Source of the DNA: Bacteroidales bacterium
Lineage (GTDB): Bacteria; Bacteroidota; Bacteroidia; Bacteroidales; P3
Assembly: GCA_017962545.1 (NCBI GenBank)
Contig: JAGCVD010000032.1
Coordinates: 1 to 38,134 of the forward strand
Length of the DNA: 38,134 bases
Direction of reading: 5' to 3'
Part shown: one piece after another, positions 30,675-38,134 of the stretch
Layout: each line of letters starts with the position of its first letter
Numbering within the stretch: the first letter of the stretch is position 1
Notes under the pieces: generated by a model
Database searches by the model: none
Seen by the model: the letters and a program-made list of their open reading frames with translations, nothing else
What the model was told of the DNA's origin: nothing
Made by a program: the position numbers and the translations under genes

Positions 30675-32493
30675 TGTAGAGCTTCACGATGAGTTTGAAG
30701 TCGGGGTCGTCCCAATACTCACGGAACTCGGTGTCGATGATGGCTTTGCGCTTGTACTCGTAGTCTTCGTCGATGGAGGCCTTGAGGTTCTTGAAGCAGT
30801 TCTCTCTGTCACCCAGACGTGCGTAGCACACGGCGCGCAGGTAGTTGACATCCTTGTTCTGGTCGAGGCAGCAGTCGAGTGTGCGGATGGCGGTGCCGGT
30901 CTCGTCGTTCATCAGCTGGGCAAAGGCTAGGTTGTAGGTGCAGGGATTGGCCTTGAGGGTCTTCTGGGCATCGTTGTAGTTGCCGCGTTTGAGGTCGAGG
31001 ATGGGGAAGTTGGCGTCGGCATCGGTGCTGCCCTGACGCTTGGCCTCCTCAAAGTAATGCTTGGCCAAAGTATAGTCCTTGCGGCCCAGATAGAGTAGGC
31101 CGGTGTTGTTGAGCACATCGGGGTTGTGGGGGTTGAGGTCGCGGGCCACCTTCAGGTAGCGGTCGGCCTCGTCGTAGTCGTCAAGATAGAAGGCGATGGC
31201 GCCGGCGTTGTTCCAAGCGGCCCACTCCTGCGGGTGGTTCTCGGTGGCCCACTTGTAGTACTTCATTTTGGTGTCGTAGTTGTAATTGATGTAGGCGGTG
31301 TACATTAGCTCGTCGAACGAGAGTTTGGCGGGGTTGATCTGAGCCTGCTTGGCCAACTCGGCGTCGGTCTTGCGGGCTTCGCTGTAGTACAGCGCTATCT
31401 GCGCACGGCGCAGGTTGGGGAAGATGTCGTCGTTGAGCTCGCTGTAGACCTCAGCCATGTTGCGGATCATCTGCTCGCGCTTGACAAGGTTCTGCTGAGT
31501 CTCTACGATGTTCACGATGGCGTGTTTGTCCTGTATCTCCGAGCCTTCCACCATGACCACGAAGTGCACCCAGTCCTCGCCCGAGGCACGGGTGGTAATG
31601 ATCATCTGCTTGCGCTGCTCGTATTTGTAGTATTCCACGTCCTTGGCTTTGGCGCGGCGGGCCATGATGGTCAGCACCTCGTCGAGGATGCGGTTGAGCT
31701 GAGCCGTGGCTACGTCGGCACGGTTCTTTGAGACGCCCACGTTGGCGGTCTCCTCGCCTTCGGGCGAAGCCCAGCCGGTGATGCTGATTTGCTTGGGGAG
31801 TCCCTGCTCCAGCATGACACGTTTCAGGTGCTGCAGCGAGCCCTGGGCGTCGAACTTCTGGTTCATCGAGAAATTCCAGTCGAGTTCCGACGTGCCACCT
31901 TCAAAGTAGATGTCGGCGGTCTCGACAATGCCCTGGGTCTTGTTGTAGTTGATGGGAGAGATGGATATGTTTCCTTTGATGTCAACCCACGACGAGGTGT
32001 TGTTGACACCGTCGGAGAGCATCACGGTATTGAACTCCACGCCTTTGCTGTCGCGCAGCACGTCCTCGGCCACACGGGCGTCCTCATTGGTGTGAGCCGA
32101 CTTGTAGCCCACGGGCGTCAGCGTCACACGGCCTGTCTCCATGCCCGGCTTGAAGTCGAACATGTCGCTGTAGGTGAAGCGGCCACCGTTCTGGTAGTTA
32201 ATGGTGGTGCCGTCGCCGTCGACGTTCTCACCCTTCAGGGTCAAAGGCTCCAGAGGTATGCTGCCGCCTTCCCAGTAGAATATCGGCTGGATGAATACAG
32301 CGCAGTTCTTGTCGAAATACTTCTCAGGCACCGAGCCGGTGAACTTCACCACCACCTTCTCGTCCATGGTCTCCACGGGGTTGGGATTGGCGGCATAGCG
32401 CACGCGCGAACTCGTAGTTTTCATTTTTTTCAGCCCGTTGCAGCCCGTAAGCAGCACGCCGATGAGCAGAAATACCCAAAGTGACTTTCTCAT
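30667..32493 (-). CDS. TPR lipoprotein with OmpA-like region
   Basis: This 608-aa lipoprotein has the lipobox LLTGC (Cys about 18). After a beta-rich N-terminal part, residues about 215-330 (SGTSELDWNFSMNQ-like start, QISITGWASPEGEETANVGVSKNRADVATAQL) resemble an OmpA-type peptidoglycan-binding fold, where ASPEGxxxxNxxLSxxRAxAV is the usual motif. From about 430 to 590 there are tetratricopeptide repeats (WAAWNNAGAIAFYLDDYDEADRYLKVA, PDVLNNTGLLYLGRKDYTLAKHYFEEA). It is likely tethered to the outer membrane and bridges to the cell wall. Its promoter is 89 bp upstream and pssA overlaps its end. Confidence 0.88.
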   Translation of the reverse strand: MRKSLWVFLLIGVLLTGCNGLKKMKTTSSRVRYAANPNPVETMDEKVVVKFTGSVPEKYFDKNCAVFIQPIFYWEGGSIPLEPLTLKGENVDGDGTTINYQNGGRFTYSDMFDFKPGMETGRVTLTPVGYKSAHTNEDARVAEDVLRDSKGVEFNTVMLSDGVNNTSSWVDIKGNISISPINYNKTQGIVETADIYFEGGTSELDWNFSMNQKFDAQGSLQHLKRVMLEQGLPKQISITGWASPEGEETANVGVSKNRADVATAQLNRILDEVLTIMARRAKAKDVEYYKYEQRKQMIITTRASGEDWVHFVVMVEGSEIQDKHAIVNIVETQQNLVKREQMIRNMAEVYSELNDDIFPNLRRAQIALYYSEARKTDAELAKQAQINPAKLSFDELMYTAYINYNYDTKMKYYKWATENHPQEWAAWNNAGAIAFYLDDYDEADRYLKVARDLNPHNPDVLNNTGLLYLGRKDYTLAKHYFEEAKRQGSTDADANFPILDLKRGNYNDAQKTLKANPCTYNLAFAQLMNDETGTAIRTLDCCLDQNKDVNYLRAVCYARLGDRENCFKNLKASIDEDYEYKRKAIIDTEFREYWDDPDFKLIVKLYND

Positions 32494-32581
32494 TTTTATA
32501 TATTCTTTCTTTGTTTATATACGTTGTTATCAACCACTTGCAGGCCTGTGTCGGGCCGTGCAGCGGTATTCTTTCAATCTG

Positions 32582-32611
32582 CAAATATACATTTTTTTTC
32601 GTAATCGGCAA
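32582..32611 (-). promoter_or_regulatory. Promoter of the lipoprotein-pssA-queA-comF operon
   Basis: TTG (32609-32611), 19 bp, TATATTTG (32582-32589) on the minus strand; leader of about 85 nt. Confidence 0.75.
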
Positions 32612-32648
32612 TATTTTTTTTGTCTTCACCCTTCTCTTTTCAGGCATC

Positions 32649-32684
32649 ATCCTCGCACCATCCTCGCATTTTAACATTTCAGAT
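32649..32684. repeat. 36-bp dispersed element, copy 2
   Basis: 35/36 identical to 9447-9482, in the same orientation, with the two 11-bp GCGAGGAT-type units. It lies between the AddB-like gene and the lipoprotein operon promoter, 59 bp upstream of the -7 box. Confidence 0.88.
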
Positions 32685-32710
32685 TCAGGTGGGTCGCTCG
32701 TGGGATATGG

Positions 32711-35518
32711 TCAAGGGTGTTTGGGGCAGAAGGTGCGGACGTCGCAGTAGCGGCAGTGCTCTTTCTTGTTGGTGGCGAGGAAGGGGATGGAGGGGTCCAT
32801 CAGTTCGCGGCAGCGGTCGGTGAGCATGGCGCGGAAGTTGGCAAGCATGGTCGGCGTGATGTCGGCTTGACCGTCCCAAGTGGCGAGACACACGTCGGAC
32901 TGCAGGTTCCGCAAGGGGTAGATGCCTGCAGTCAAACTGTCTGCTGAGGCCCACGAGCCTGACGAGCGAACTGCCAACTGCCAACCGTCTGCATACAATA
33001 AGGCATAGCACATCAGTTGGAACCACTTGCCGGGGACGACGACCTCGCCGTTGCGGTTGGGGGTGCTGCTGTAGGCTATCTCGTTGTCTTGCAGGCTGCC
33101 GGTCTTGTAGTCGATGATGCGTAGACGGCCGTCGAAGCGGTCGATACGGTCGGCCTTGCCCTTGAGGTTGATGCCGTCGCCAAGGTCGAGCGGGCCGAGC
33201 TCTTTCTCGAGACCTACTATCTCGATGGTGTGGCCTTGTTCTATCAAGGTTATCTCTTTCTGCAGCATCCGCTTGAGTTGTGCTTCGGCGACAGCGTGGA
33301 GGTAATGGTTGCGGCCCTCGGCGGTACGTCCGTGTAGGAAGAGGTGTTTGAACTCGCGCTGCATGTACTGGGGCAACTCGTCGAGGGCACGGTGCAGATG
33401 GGCAGCGTCGACGGCACGGCCCAGACAGGGCTCGTAGATGTCGCGGAGCACGTTGTGGATGGCGGTGCCAAGCTGCGAGGCATCGAGGTCTTCCTCGAGG
33501 TCGTTCTCCTGGCTGATGCCGAGCACACGGAGGTAGTAGTAGCGCAGGGGGCACTCAAGGTAGTCGGCGAAGACGGTAGGCGCGAAGCCCCTGTGTGCCA
33601 GCTCACCGAGGCGTTGCATGACAGCGGCGTCTTTGACGCCGACCTCTGGGTCTTTGCCTCCGCCCTCAATGGGCGGCTCGTTGTTGTTGACTACCATGTG
33701 ATGTACTTTGATACCGTAGCGCGGCGCCAACTCGTGCTCCACTTGTCGTATGAAGCGGCTGGGCTCGCCCTTGCCCATGGCCTCGGTCTCCGAGTTGTAG
33801 ACGAGGTACACCTCCTCGGCTCGCAGCAGCAGGTGGTAGAAGTTGTAGGCGTAGACGGCGTCCTTTTCCTGATAGGTGGGCAGTCCGAACTGTCGTTTCA
33901 ACTCGAAGGGTATCAGCGAGCTGTTGCTGCGGCTCGCCGGCAGGATGCCTTCGCCCACCGAGAGGAGTATGACGCGGCGGAAGTCAAGGTTACGGGTCTC
34001 GAGCATACCCATGATTTGCAGTCCCGAGAGAGGCTCGCCGATGAGGGGTATCTGGTGCCGTTGTGCGATGCGGAGGAATATCTTCTCCAGCGTGGCGAGG
34101 TCGGTGATATAGCCGTAGGCCTGCTGCAACTCGCCGAGGTAGTCGAGTACCTCCACTAGGCTGCCTGCGGCCTGCAGTTCTTTCTTGTTGGTCTCCAGTA
34201 TCTTGCTGTCAACGATAGCGGCCACTGTGCGGCGCATCATGGCGAGCCAGGCGTCGACGGTCGTCGGCGTGTCGGGGAAGAGGTCTGCAAGGGTGTCGTT
34301 GCCAAGGAAGGCCAGAATGTCGCTGCCTTTGCAGCGTATGATGTTGCCGTCGTGCAGGAAACGCGAGGTGCGGCGGCGCAGGTCCATGATGCCGAGCAAC
34401 CGCACGATATGGCGGTCGGAGAGCACGGCGAGCAGGTCGCTGTGGTGGAAGCCCCGCTGGTCGGCGTTGCGCCAGAGGGACAACAGGCGACAGGCGAGGA
34501 GGTGCATGCCGGTGTCGCAGAAGGCGAAGCCCAAAGAGATATTGACGTTGTAGTCGCCTTCGGGCAGCGCGCTGAGGCAGGGAAGCATGAGGCTCTCGTC
34601 GGCCAGCACCACGGCGGTGCCCTCCTGCTCGCCCTTGGCGAGCCAGGCGGGATGGTCGCTCAGCAGACGGCCAGCCAGCTTGCATTGCAGCACGTTCTCT
34701 GGACATTCGACGACGGTGATGTGACGGTCGCCTTGGGCAAAGAGCGAGGGGCCTGTGGGCACAATCTCGGGAAACTCCCCGCCGTGTTTGCTCAGGAAAT
34801 GGCCTGCCTCTTGCTCGGGTTGCAGGAAGTAGATGTCGCCGTCGGTGAGCAGATGCCCTACGCCGCGGCGCACATACTCGCCGATAATACGGCGCTCGCA
34901 TTCGCTGAGGGCGTTGAAGCCCACAAAATAGACGGCATCCCAAGGGATGTCCTCCATCGTGGTGATGTGGTCGGCCACCTCACGGTAGGCCATGCCGCTG
35001 TAGGCTTTGCCTTGTGACAGCAGCCGCTCGTGCAGACGGCGGTAGTATTCGTAGAGTGAACGGTAGAAGTGCAGGTAGTCGCGCTGAAAGGGTGTCAGTT
35101 TGGCGTCCTCGATGTCCCACTCGCCGATGGCTTTGAGGTCGTGCAGGTTGCCGAAGAGGTCGGCGGCATCGACGCAGTACTGGTCCAACTCGGAGAAGTC
35201 GCCCATCATCAGGTCGCCGAAAGCAATGAACTCGTCAAAGGTCTTGTATTTCCGGTTGTCGCCCTCCAGCTCGCCATGAATGCTGTAAAGCTCGAAGAGG
35301 AGGAATTCGTTGGGGATAATCTTGAGGCCGCCGAGGTCGGCTACGAGGTCGTCGATGGCCATGGTGCGGGGCAGGAACATGGTACGCCCCAGCGTGGTGA
35401 ACTGCCGCTGGAAGAAGCGCAGCGAGCGACGGTTGTTGAAGACCACCAGCACGCGGTCAGTGTCGCGGGGATGGGCGTCGGCGATGCGGCGCGCTACTTG
35501 ACGGAGGAAGCTGTCCAT
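32711..35518 (-). CDS. AddB-like PD-(D/E)XK nuclease
   Basis: This 935-aa protein resembles AddB (RexB-like) of the AddAB helicase-nuclease that processes broken DNA ends. The N-terminal half is a helicase-like fold; a typical ATP motif is not seen (VLVVFNNRRSLRFFQRQF is at the P-loop place). The nuclease domain is in the last 290 residues: GTAIHNVLRDIYEP, then KGKADRIDRFDGRLRIIDYKTG (about 783-805) with the catalytic Asp and Lys. Cys656 (YLECPLRYYY) and Cys922, Cys925 and Cys931 (HCRYCDVRTFC) form the four-Cys iron-sulphur site. An in-frame heptamer array (32966-32986) codes for WQLAVRS near residue 848. No addA is in the window. Confidence 0.9.
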   Translation of the reverse strand: MDSFLRQVARRIADAHPRDTDRVLVVFNNRRSLRFFQRQFTTLGRTMFLPRTMAIDDLVADLGGLKIIPNEFLLFELYSIHGELEGDNRKYKTFDEFIAFGDLMMGDFSELDQYCVDAADLFGNLHDLKAIGEWDIEDAKLTPFQRDYLHFYRSLYEYYRRLHERLLSQGKAYSGMAYREVADHITTMEDIPWDAVYFVGFNALSECERRIIGEYVRRGVGHLLTDGDIYFLQPEQEAGHFLSKHGGEFPEIVPTGPSLFAQGDRHITVVECPENVLQCKLAGRLLSDHPAWLAKGEQEGTAVVLADESLMLPCLSALPEGDYNVNISLGFAFCDTGMHLLACRLLSLWRNADQRGFHHSDLLAVLSDRHIVRLLGIMDLRRRTSRFLHDGNIIRCKGSDILAFLGNDTLADLFPDTPTTVDAWLAMMRRTVAAIVDSKILETNKKELQAAGSLVEVLDYLGELQQAYGYITDLATLEKIFLRIAQRHQIPLIGEPLSGLQIMGMLETRNLDFRRVILLSVGEGILPASRSNSSLIPFELKRQFGLPTYQEKDAVYAYNFYHLLLRAEEVYLVYNSETEAMGKGEPSRFIRQVEHELAPRYGIKVHHMVVNNNEPPIEGGGKDPEVGVKDAAVMQRLGELAHRGFAPTVFADYLECPLRYYYLRVLGISQENDLEEDLDASQLGTAIHNVLRDIYEPCLGRAVDAAHLHRALDELPQYMQREFKHLFLHGRTAEGRNHYLHAVAEAQLKRMLQKEITLIEQGHTIEIVGLEKELGPLDLGDGINLKGKADRIDRFDGRLRIIDYKTGSLQDNEIAYSSTPNRNGEVVVPGKWFQLMCYALLYADGWQLAVRSSGSWASADSLTAGIYPLRNLQSDVCLATWDGQADITPTMLANFRAMLTDRCRELMDPSIPFLATNKKEHCRYCDVRTFCPKHP
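32966..32986. repeat. Heptamer array inside the AddB-like gene
   Basis: GCGAACT, GCCAACT, GCCAACC on the plus strand: three units, 21 bp. Confidence 0.8.
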
Positions 35519-36222
35519 AGTTGTCTCGCTTGTTCGAGTGTATTTTGTTTGCCTACGTCGAGCCAGTGCTCCTTTGTGCCTGCATGCAGGTAGTAGCTTA
35601 TGCGCTGTCTTTCGCGGCTCAGACGGATATATTCATCCACAATGGAGTAGGGGTGGTCGGCCTCGGTCATCAGCGCCAACAGCTCCGGCGACATCACCGA
35701 GATGCCGCTGAAAGCCACATACCTGGGATAGCTGGATTGCTCTTTAGATGGAATCTTCTCTGCCCGTCCCAGCAGTAGCCCGTCAGGGCTGAACTCCAGC
35801 GGACGATCGGTTTTGCGCTGGCTGACGCAGAGCGTCGCCAGGTTGCCTGCGGCCACATGGTGGCGCTCTACGTCGCTCAGGTCGATGTCCGACAGGATGT
35901 CCACATTGTGTATCAGTATATTCTCGCGGCCCGAGAAGTACGGCGCCGCGTGTTTCAGGCCGCCGCCGGTGTTGAGCAGCAGGACGCGCTCGTCGCTGAT
36001 GTCTATCTTTGCTTGCCATTGATGGCATTCGATAAAGTCGGTGACCTTGTCGGCGAAGTGGTGCACGTTGACGACGATGTGTACGATGCCGGCCTCCTCC
36101 AGACGGCGGATGGCACGTTCCAGCAGCGTGATGCCGCCCACCTCGACCAGCGCCTTCGGCTTGTCATTGGTTTCCGGCCGTAGCCGTGTGCCTAAACCTG
36201 CAGCAAGAATAAATCCTTCCAT
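35494..36222 (-). CDS. Sugar-1-phosphate nucleotidyltransferase (MurU-like)
   Basis: This 242-aa protein has the nucleotidyltransferase signature EGFILAAGLGTRLRPETNDKPKALVEVGG at its start, IHNVDILSDIDL with the metal-binding Asp, and a short C-terminal part without the beta-helix of GlmU. Size and sequence fit the MurU/HddC-type group, which activate sugars such as N-acetylmuramate 1-phosphate or heptose 1-phosphate. ATG 36222 is chosen since AGGAG lies eight bases before it; a GTG at 36231 is possible. It overlaps the AddB-like gene by 25 bases. The sugar cannot be told from the sequence. Confidence 0.88.
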   Translation of the reverse strand: MEGFILAAGLGTRLRPETNDKPKALVEVGGITLLERAIRRLEEAGIVHIVVNVHHFADKVTDFIECHQWQAKIDISDERVLLLNTGGGLKHAAPYFSGRENILIHNVDILSDIDLSDVERHHVAAGNLATLCVSQRKTDRPLEFSPDGLLLGRAEKIPSKEQSSYPRYVAFSGISVMSPELLALMTEADHPYSIVDEYIRLSRERQRISYYLHAGTKEHWLDVGKQNTLEQARQLWTASSVK

Positions 36223-36303
36223 GAGAGCCACTCCTATTTTACTAGTGCAATAACGTAACGTTAAAAGCCGCTGTATATTGCCTCGTTGAAGAATATGACA
36301 CGA

Positions 36304-36906
36304 CTATATTCTGAATGCGATGATGCTTCCTTCTTTGGCGTGCACCTTTACCTTCTCGATTATCTCGACGAGGTGCTCCTCCTTGGGATGACATTTGTCG
36401 AGCAGCGCGAGGGCTTCCTCGAAGCGGCCTCGTTCCCGGCAGTATTCGGCTCTAACGATGTCGTCGATGCCGTCACTGGCTATCAGTTCATCCAGTACAG
36501 CGTCGATATAGCGCTTCTCCTGGTCGGGAACCTCTGTGTCTGCCGAGCCCTCGCGGTTGTAGTTGTCATTATAGCCCCACACCAAAAGCCGGTTCAGTAT
36601 CGCCCTGTTCTCTTGCGACAGATTCTCCCCGAATTGTATCGTCGCCTCCTTCAGTTGTTCATACGTCAGGTTTCCCTTGTTAAACGAGTAGTCCTGCCCC
36701 GATCTTCTCCTCGCCTCCTTCTCAAAATAGTATTTTCCGCAGGCGGGACACCGCTGGATGGGCGACACGCGTGGGAGCATGGGGTATATGCTCTTCAGGT
36801 CCGACCATTGCTGGCCGCCGAAGGTGTTTCCCGACAACAAGGAGAGGACGGCCTTCTCTTCGCCGCAGAACGGGCATTCCAGTAATGTCTCAAAATTAGG
36901 TACCAT
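36304..36906 (-). CDS. Zinc-ribbon protein of unknown function
   Basis: This 200-aa protein has two CxxC knuckles, CPFCG (11-15) and CPACG (53-57), which should bind one zinc ion. The following 140 residues are helical and charged: YEQLKEATIQFGENL, then EKRYIDAVLDELIASDGIDD and RGRFEEALALLDKCHPKEEHLVEIIEKVK, which looks like one or two TPR-like helix pairs. The plan is similar to DUF2225-type proteins of other phyla, though I cannot confirm the family. The gene has a good promoter and is divergent from the SGNH hydrolase gene. The gap of about 80 bp to the nucleotidyltransferase gene has no clear terminator. Confidence 0.8.
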   Translation of the reverse strand: MVPNFETLLECPFCGEEKAVLSLLSGNTFGGQQWSDLKSIYPMLPRVSPIQRCPACGKYYFEKEARRRSGQDYSFNKGNLTYEQLKEATIQFGENLSQENRAILNRLLVWGYNDNYNREGSADTEVPDQEKRYIDAVLDELIASDGIDDIVRAEYCRERGRFEEALALLDKCHPKEEHLVEIIEKVKVHAKEGSIIAFRI

Positions 36907-36948
36907 AATTCAAATTGTTAAGGGAGTGGATGAATTGTATTTTCGCTG

Positions 36949-36980
36949 CAAAAATACACTTTTTTCTGGATATTACAAAA
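36949..36980 (-). promoter_or_regulatory. Promoter of the zinc-ribbon gene
   Basis: TTTTG (36976-36980), 19 bp, TATTTTTG (36949-36956) on the minus strand: the best match in the window. Leader of about 38 nt. Confidence 0.8.
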
Positions 36981-36994
36981 TGATGTGCCAAATA

Positions 36995-37022
36995 TCGCTC
37001 AACTTTCGTATCTTTGCAAAAA
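36995..37022 (+). promoter_or_regulatory. Promoter segment of the SGNH hydrolase gene
   Basis: The -7 box TATCTTTG is at 37009-37016, 14 bp before the ATG. The 28 bases from 36995 are identical to the promoter of the AraC-type gene (776-803, minus strand) at 27 positions. No clear TTTG is found at -33. Confidence 0.7.
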
Positions 37023-37030
37023 TTTTCAAT

Positions 37031-37708
37031 ATGAAGAAAACTGCGTTTATCATCCTCTTTCTCACTATGACGGTTTTTGGTTTTTCACAGGACGACTGGG
37101 CCGGTCTCAGTCGCTACAGGGCCGACAACGGACGTGTCCTCGAAAGCGGCGAGCTCCCCGAGGTGGTGTTTATGGGCAATTCCATCACCGAATACTGGGC
37201 TTACTACCACCCCGATTTCTTCAGCAATCACAATTTCTGCGGCAGGGGTATCGGCGGACAGACCTCGTCGCAGATGCTGGCGCGCTTTACTGCCGATGTT
37301 GTGGGCCTTCATCCCAAGGCGGTGGTCATCATGGCGGGCACCAACGATGTGGCGCACAACGACCATTGGGTGGCCCCCGACAAGGTGGTTGCCAACATCG
37401 TGGCTATGTGTGACATGGCCCGCGCCAACGGCATCGTGCCTATTATCAGTTCTATACCTCCTTGTGCCGGCTTTGTGTGGAATCCGGAAATCAAGGATGC
37501 CGCCCAGACCATCGTCGACATCAACCATCGCTTGAAGGACTACGCCCTCTCCAACAATATCGTGTATGTCGACTATCATACCGCCCTCGCCAACGAACAG
37601 AAGGGCTTCCCCAAAGAGCTCAGCGACGACGGCTGCCACCCCAACGCCGACACCTATTTCATCATGGAGAAGCTGGTGCTGGAGGCGATACGAGAGGCGC
37701 TGCGGTAA
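37031..37708 (+). CDS. Secreted SGNH/GDSL hydrolase
   Basis: This 225-aa protein has a signal peptide (MKKTAFIILFLTMTVFGFSQ, cut near 20). The four SGNH blocks are seen: FMGNSITEYW with the nucleophile Ser, GRGIGGQTSSQML with the oxyanion Gly, MAGTNDVAHN with the Asn, and DDGCHPNADTY with the Asp-His pair. Such enzymes are esterases or lipases, often acting on acetylated sugars; the substrate is unknown. The start ATG 37031 follows a good promoter. It stands alone between a divergent gene and the tmRNA gene, which is on the other strand. Confidence 0.93.
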   Translation: MKKTAFIILFLTMTVFGFSQDDWAGLSRYRADNGRVLESGELPEVVFMGNSITEYWAYYHPDFFSNHNFCGRGIGGQTSSQMLARFTADVVGLHPKAVVIMAGTNDVAHNDHWVAPDKVVANIVAMCDMARANGIVPIISSIPPCAGFVWNPEIKDAAQTIVDINHRLKDYALSNNIVYVDYHTALANEQKGFPKELSDDGCHPNADTYFIMEKLVLEAIREALR

Positions 37709-37800
37709 AATGGAAAAAAGGAGTGAAAGGGGGTGAAAGGACGATACCGTTGGTGGAATAAACCCCGTCCGGACGAGGGTGAGACTCGTATGTGGGCATA

Positions 37801-37828
37801 AAAAAAGAGACTCAATTGAGTCTCTTTT
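37801..37828 (-). terminator. Terminator of tmRNA
   Basis: GAGACTCAA and TTGAGTCTC form a perfect 9-bp dyad, framed by AAAA and TTTT (37803-37828 as a 26-bp palindrome). On the minus strand a run of T follows, so it ends the tmRNA; it could also act on the plus strand for the SGNH hydrolase transcript. Confidence 0.85.
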
Positions 37829-37829
37829 G

Positions 37830-38134
37830 TGGAGCTGGGCGGAGTCGAACCGCCGTCCAAACAGTTAACAGATATGCTTTCTACATGCTTATCCGGTGGT
37901 TGGTTGTCGGGGTGGCTCCGGACATCGGCACCCAAGGCCACCCTTAGCCTCTGAAAACTTCACCGGCGTGTAGAGGTGTCGCACCGGCTATCCCGTCTTT
38001 CCCTGCACCTCCTGGTCAGCAGCCGACGGTCGGGGCGGCTGGGAGATGTCTCGGTCCCGCGCCTTGCGCGGGAATTAAGCCGAACTTACTGTGCTTCGGT
38101 TAGGCAGCGAGAGCGTAGTTGTTTTCGCCAATTA
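37830..38134 (-). tRNA. ssrA: tmRNA (ssrA), 5' end cut by window edge
   Basis: tmRNA frees stalled ribosomes and tags their products for breakdown. On the minus strand the tag frame reads GGC GAA AAC AAC TAC GCT CTC GCT GCC TAA (38129 to 38100), giving GENNYALAA. The 3' part has the T arm GGCGG-TTCGACT-CCGCC and the acceptor strand CAGCTCC near 37831-37853. Pseudoknot-type stems such as CCCGCGC-AAG-GCGCGGG lie between. CCA does not seem to be encoded. The 5' tRNA-like half lies beyond the window, so the gene is partial. It is entered as tRNA type for want of a tmRNA class. Confidence 0.93.

Noticed and set aside
32685-33554. 289-codon Arg/Pro/His-rich frame over the AddB-like gene end
   Set aside because: Same strand but another frame; the composition is typical of a GC-rich shadow, while the nuclease and Cys cluster lie in the chosen frame.
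37709-37800. GTCCGGAC dyad with flanking C and G runs after the SGNH hydrolase gene
   Set aside because: The dyad is short, interrupted by a mismatch, and lacks a T run; the strong palindrome at 37803-37828 explains termination.
37654-37941. 95-codon minus-strand frame across the tmRNA 3' end
   Set aside because: It reads through the tmRNA T arm and terminator, so it is not a gene.

Overview
The window is about 38 kb of bacterial chromosome that reads as order Bacteroidales (phylum Bacteroidota). The evidence is: Bacteroidetes-type promoters (a -7 box TAnnTTTG with a TTG/TTTG box 19-20 bp upstream) in front of many genes; gldH next to a PSP1/RicT gene, holB and a class A PBP; lipoproteins with short lipoboxes; and a tmRNA whose visible tag is GENNYALAA, a tag I recall from this group. 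No genus can be named from the sequence alone. Nearly all of it is core chromosome; there is no phage, transposase, CRISPR array or tRNA gene.

Layout. 1-178: 5S rRNA and terminator at the end of an rRNA operon. 179-2500: a loosely packed stretch with a GC-rich AraC-type HTH gene under a promoter that carries a perfect 28-bp palindrome, a four-unit AT-rich hairpin repeat, an AT-rich membrane protein gene, a candidate 6S-like RNA with its own promoter and terminator, and short tandem repeats. 2505-4836 (+): lepA and a small lipoprotein gene. 4838-9376 (-): two tandem paralogous outer-membrane-type proteins, a VWA-like membrane protein and a polysaccharide flippase, tightly packed. 9534-17088 (-): diacylglycerol-kinase-like lipid kinase, cation/proton antiporter, S41 protease, O-antigen-ligase-like protein and M16 peptidase, probably one operon. 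17373-23757 (+): holB, ricT, gldH, PBP1A and rlmN, with overlapping or close genes. 23763-24920 (-): a lipoprotein. 25080-27982 (-): an unidentified protein, galM and galK (galactose entry). 28092-32493 (-): TPR/OmpA-like lipoprotein, pssA, queA and comF-like, all overlapping. 32711-36906 (-): zinc-ribbon protein, sugar nucleotidyltransferase and AddB-like nuclease. 37031-37708 (+): secreted SGNH hydrolase. 37830-end (-): tmRNA, cut by the window edge.

The genes serve translation quality control (EF4, tmRNA, RlmN, QueA), envelope building and export (PBP1A, flippase, ligase, PssA, lipid kinase, OMPs, lipoproteins), DNA metabolism (HolB, AddB-like) and galactose use.

The most unusual signal is a layer of short repeats. 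Six protein genes, including the conserved lepA and queA, each contain an in-frame array of 3-5 heptanucleotide units; the same GAGGTCG heptamer lies in lepA and, relative to the coding strand, inverted in the VWA gene. Separately, 11-bp direct repeats sit between genes, including a 36-bp element present twice (35/36 identical) upstream of two envelope-gene promoters. A 28-bp promoter segment is also shared (27/28) between the AraC-type gene and the SGNH hydrolase gene at opposite ends of the window.
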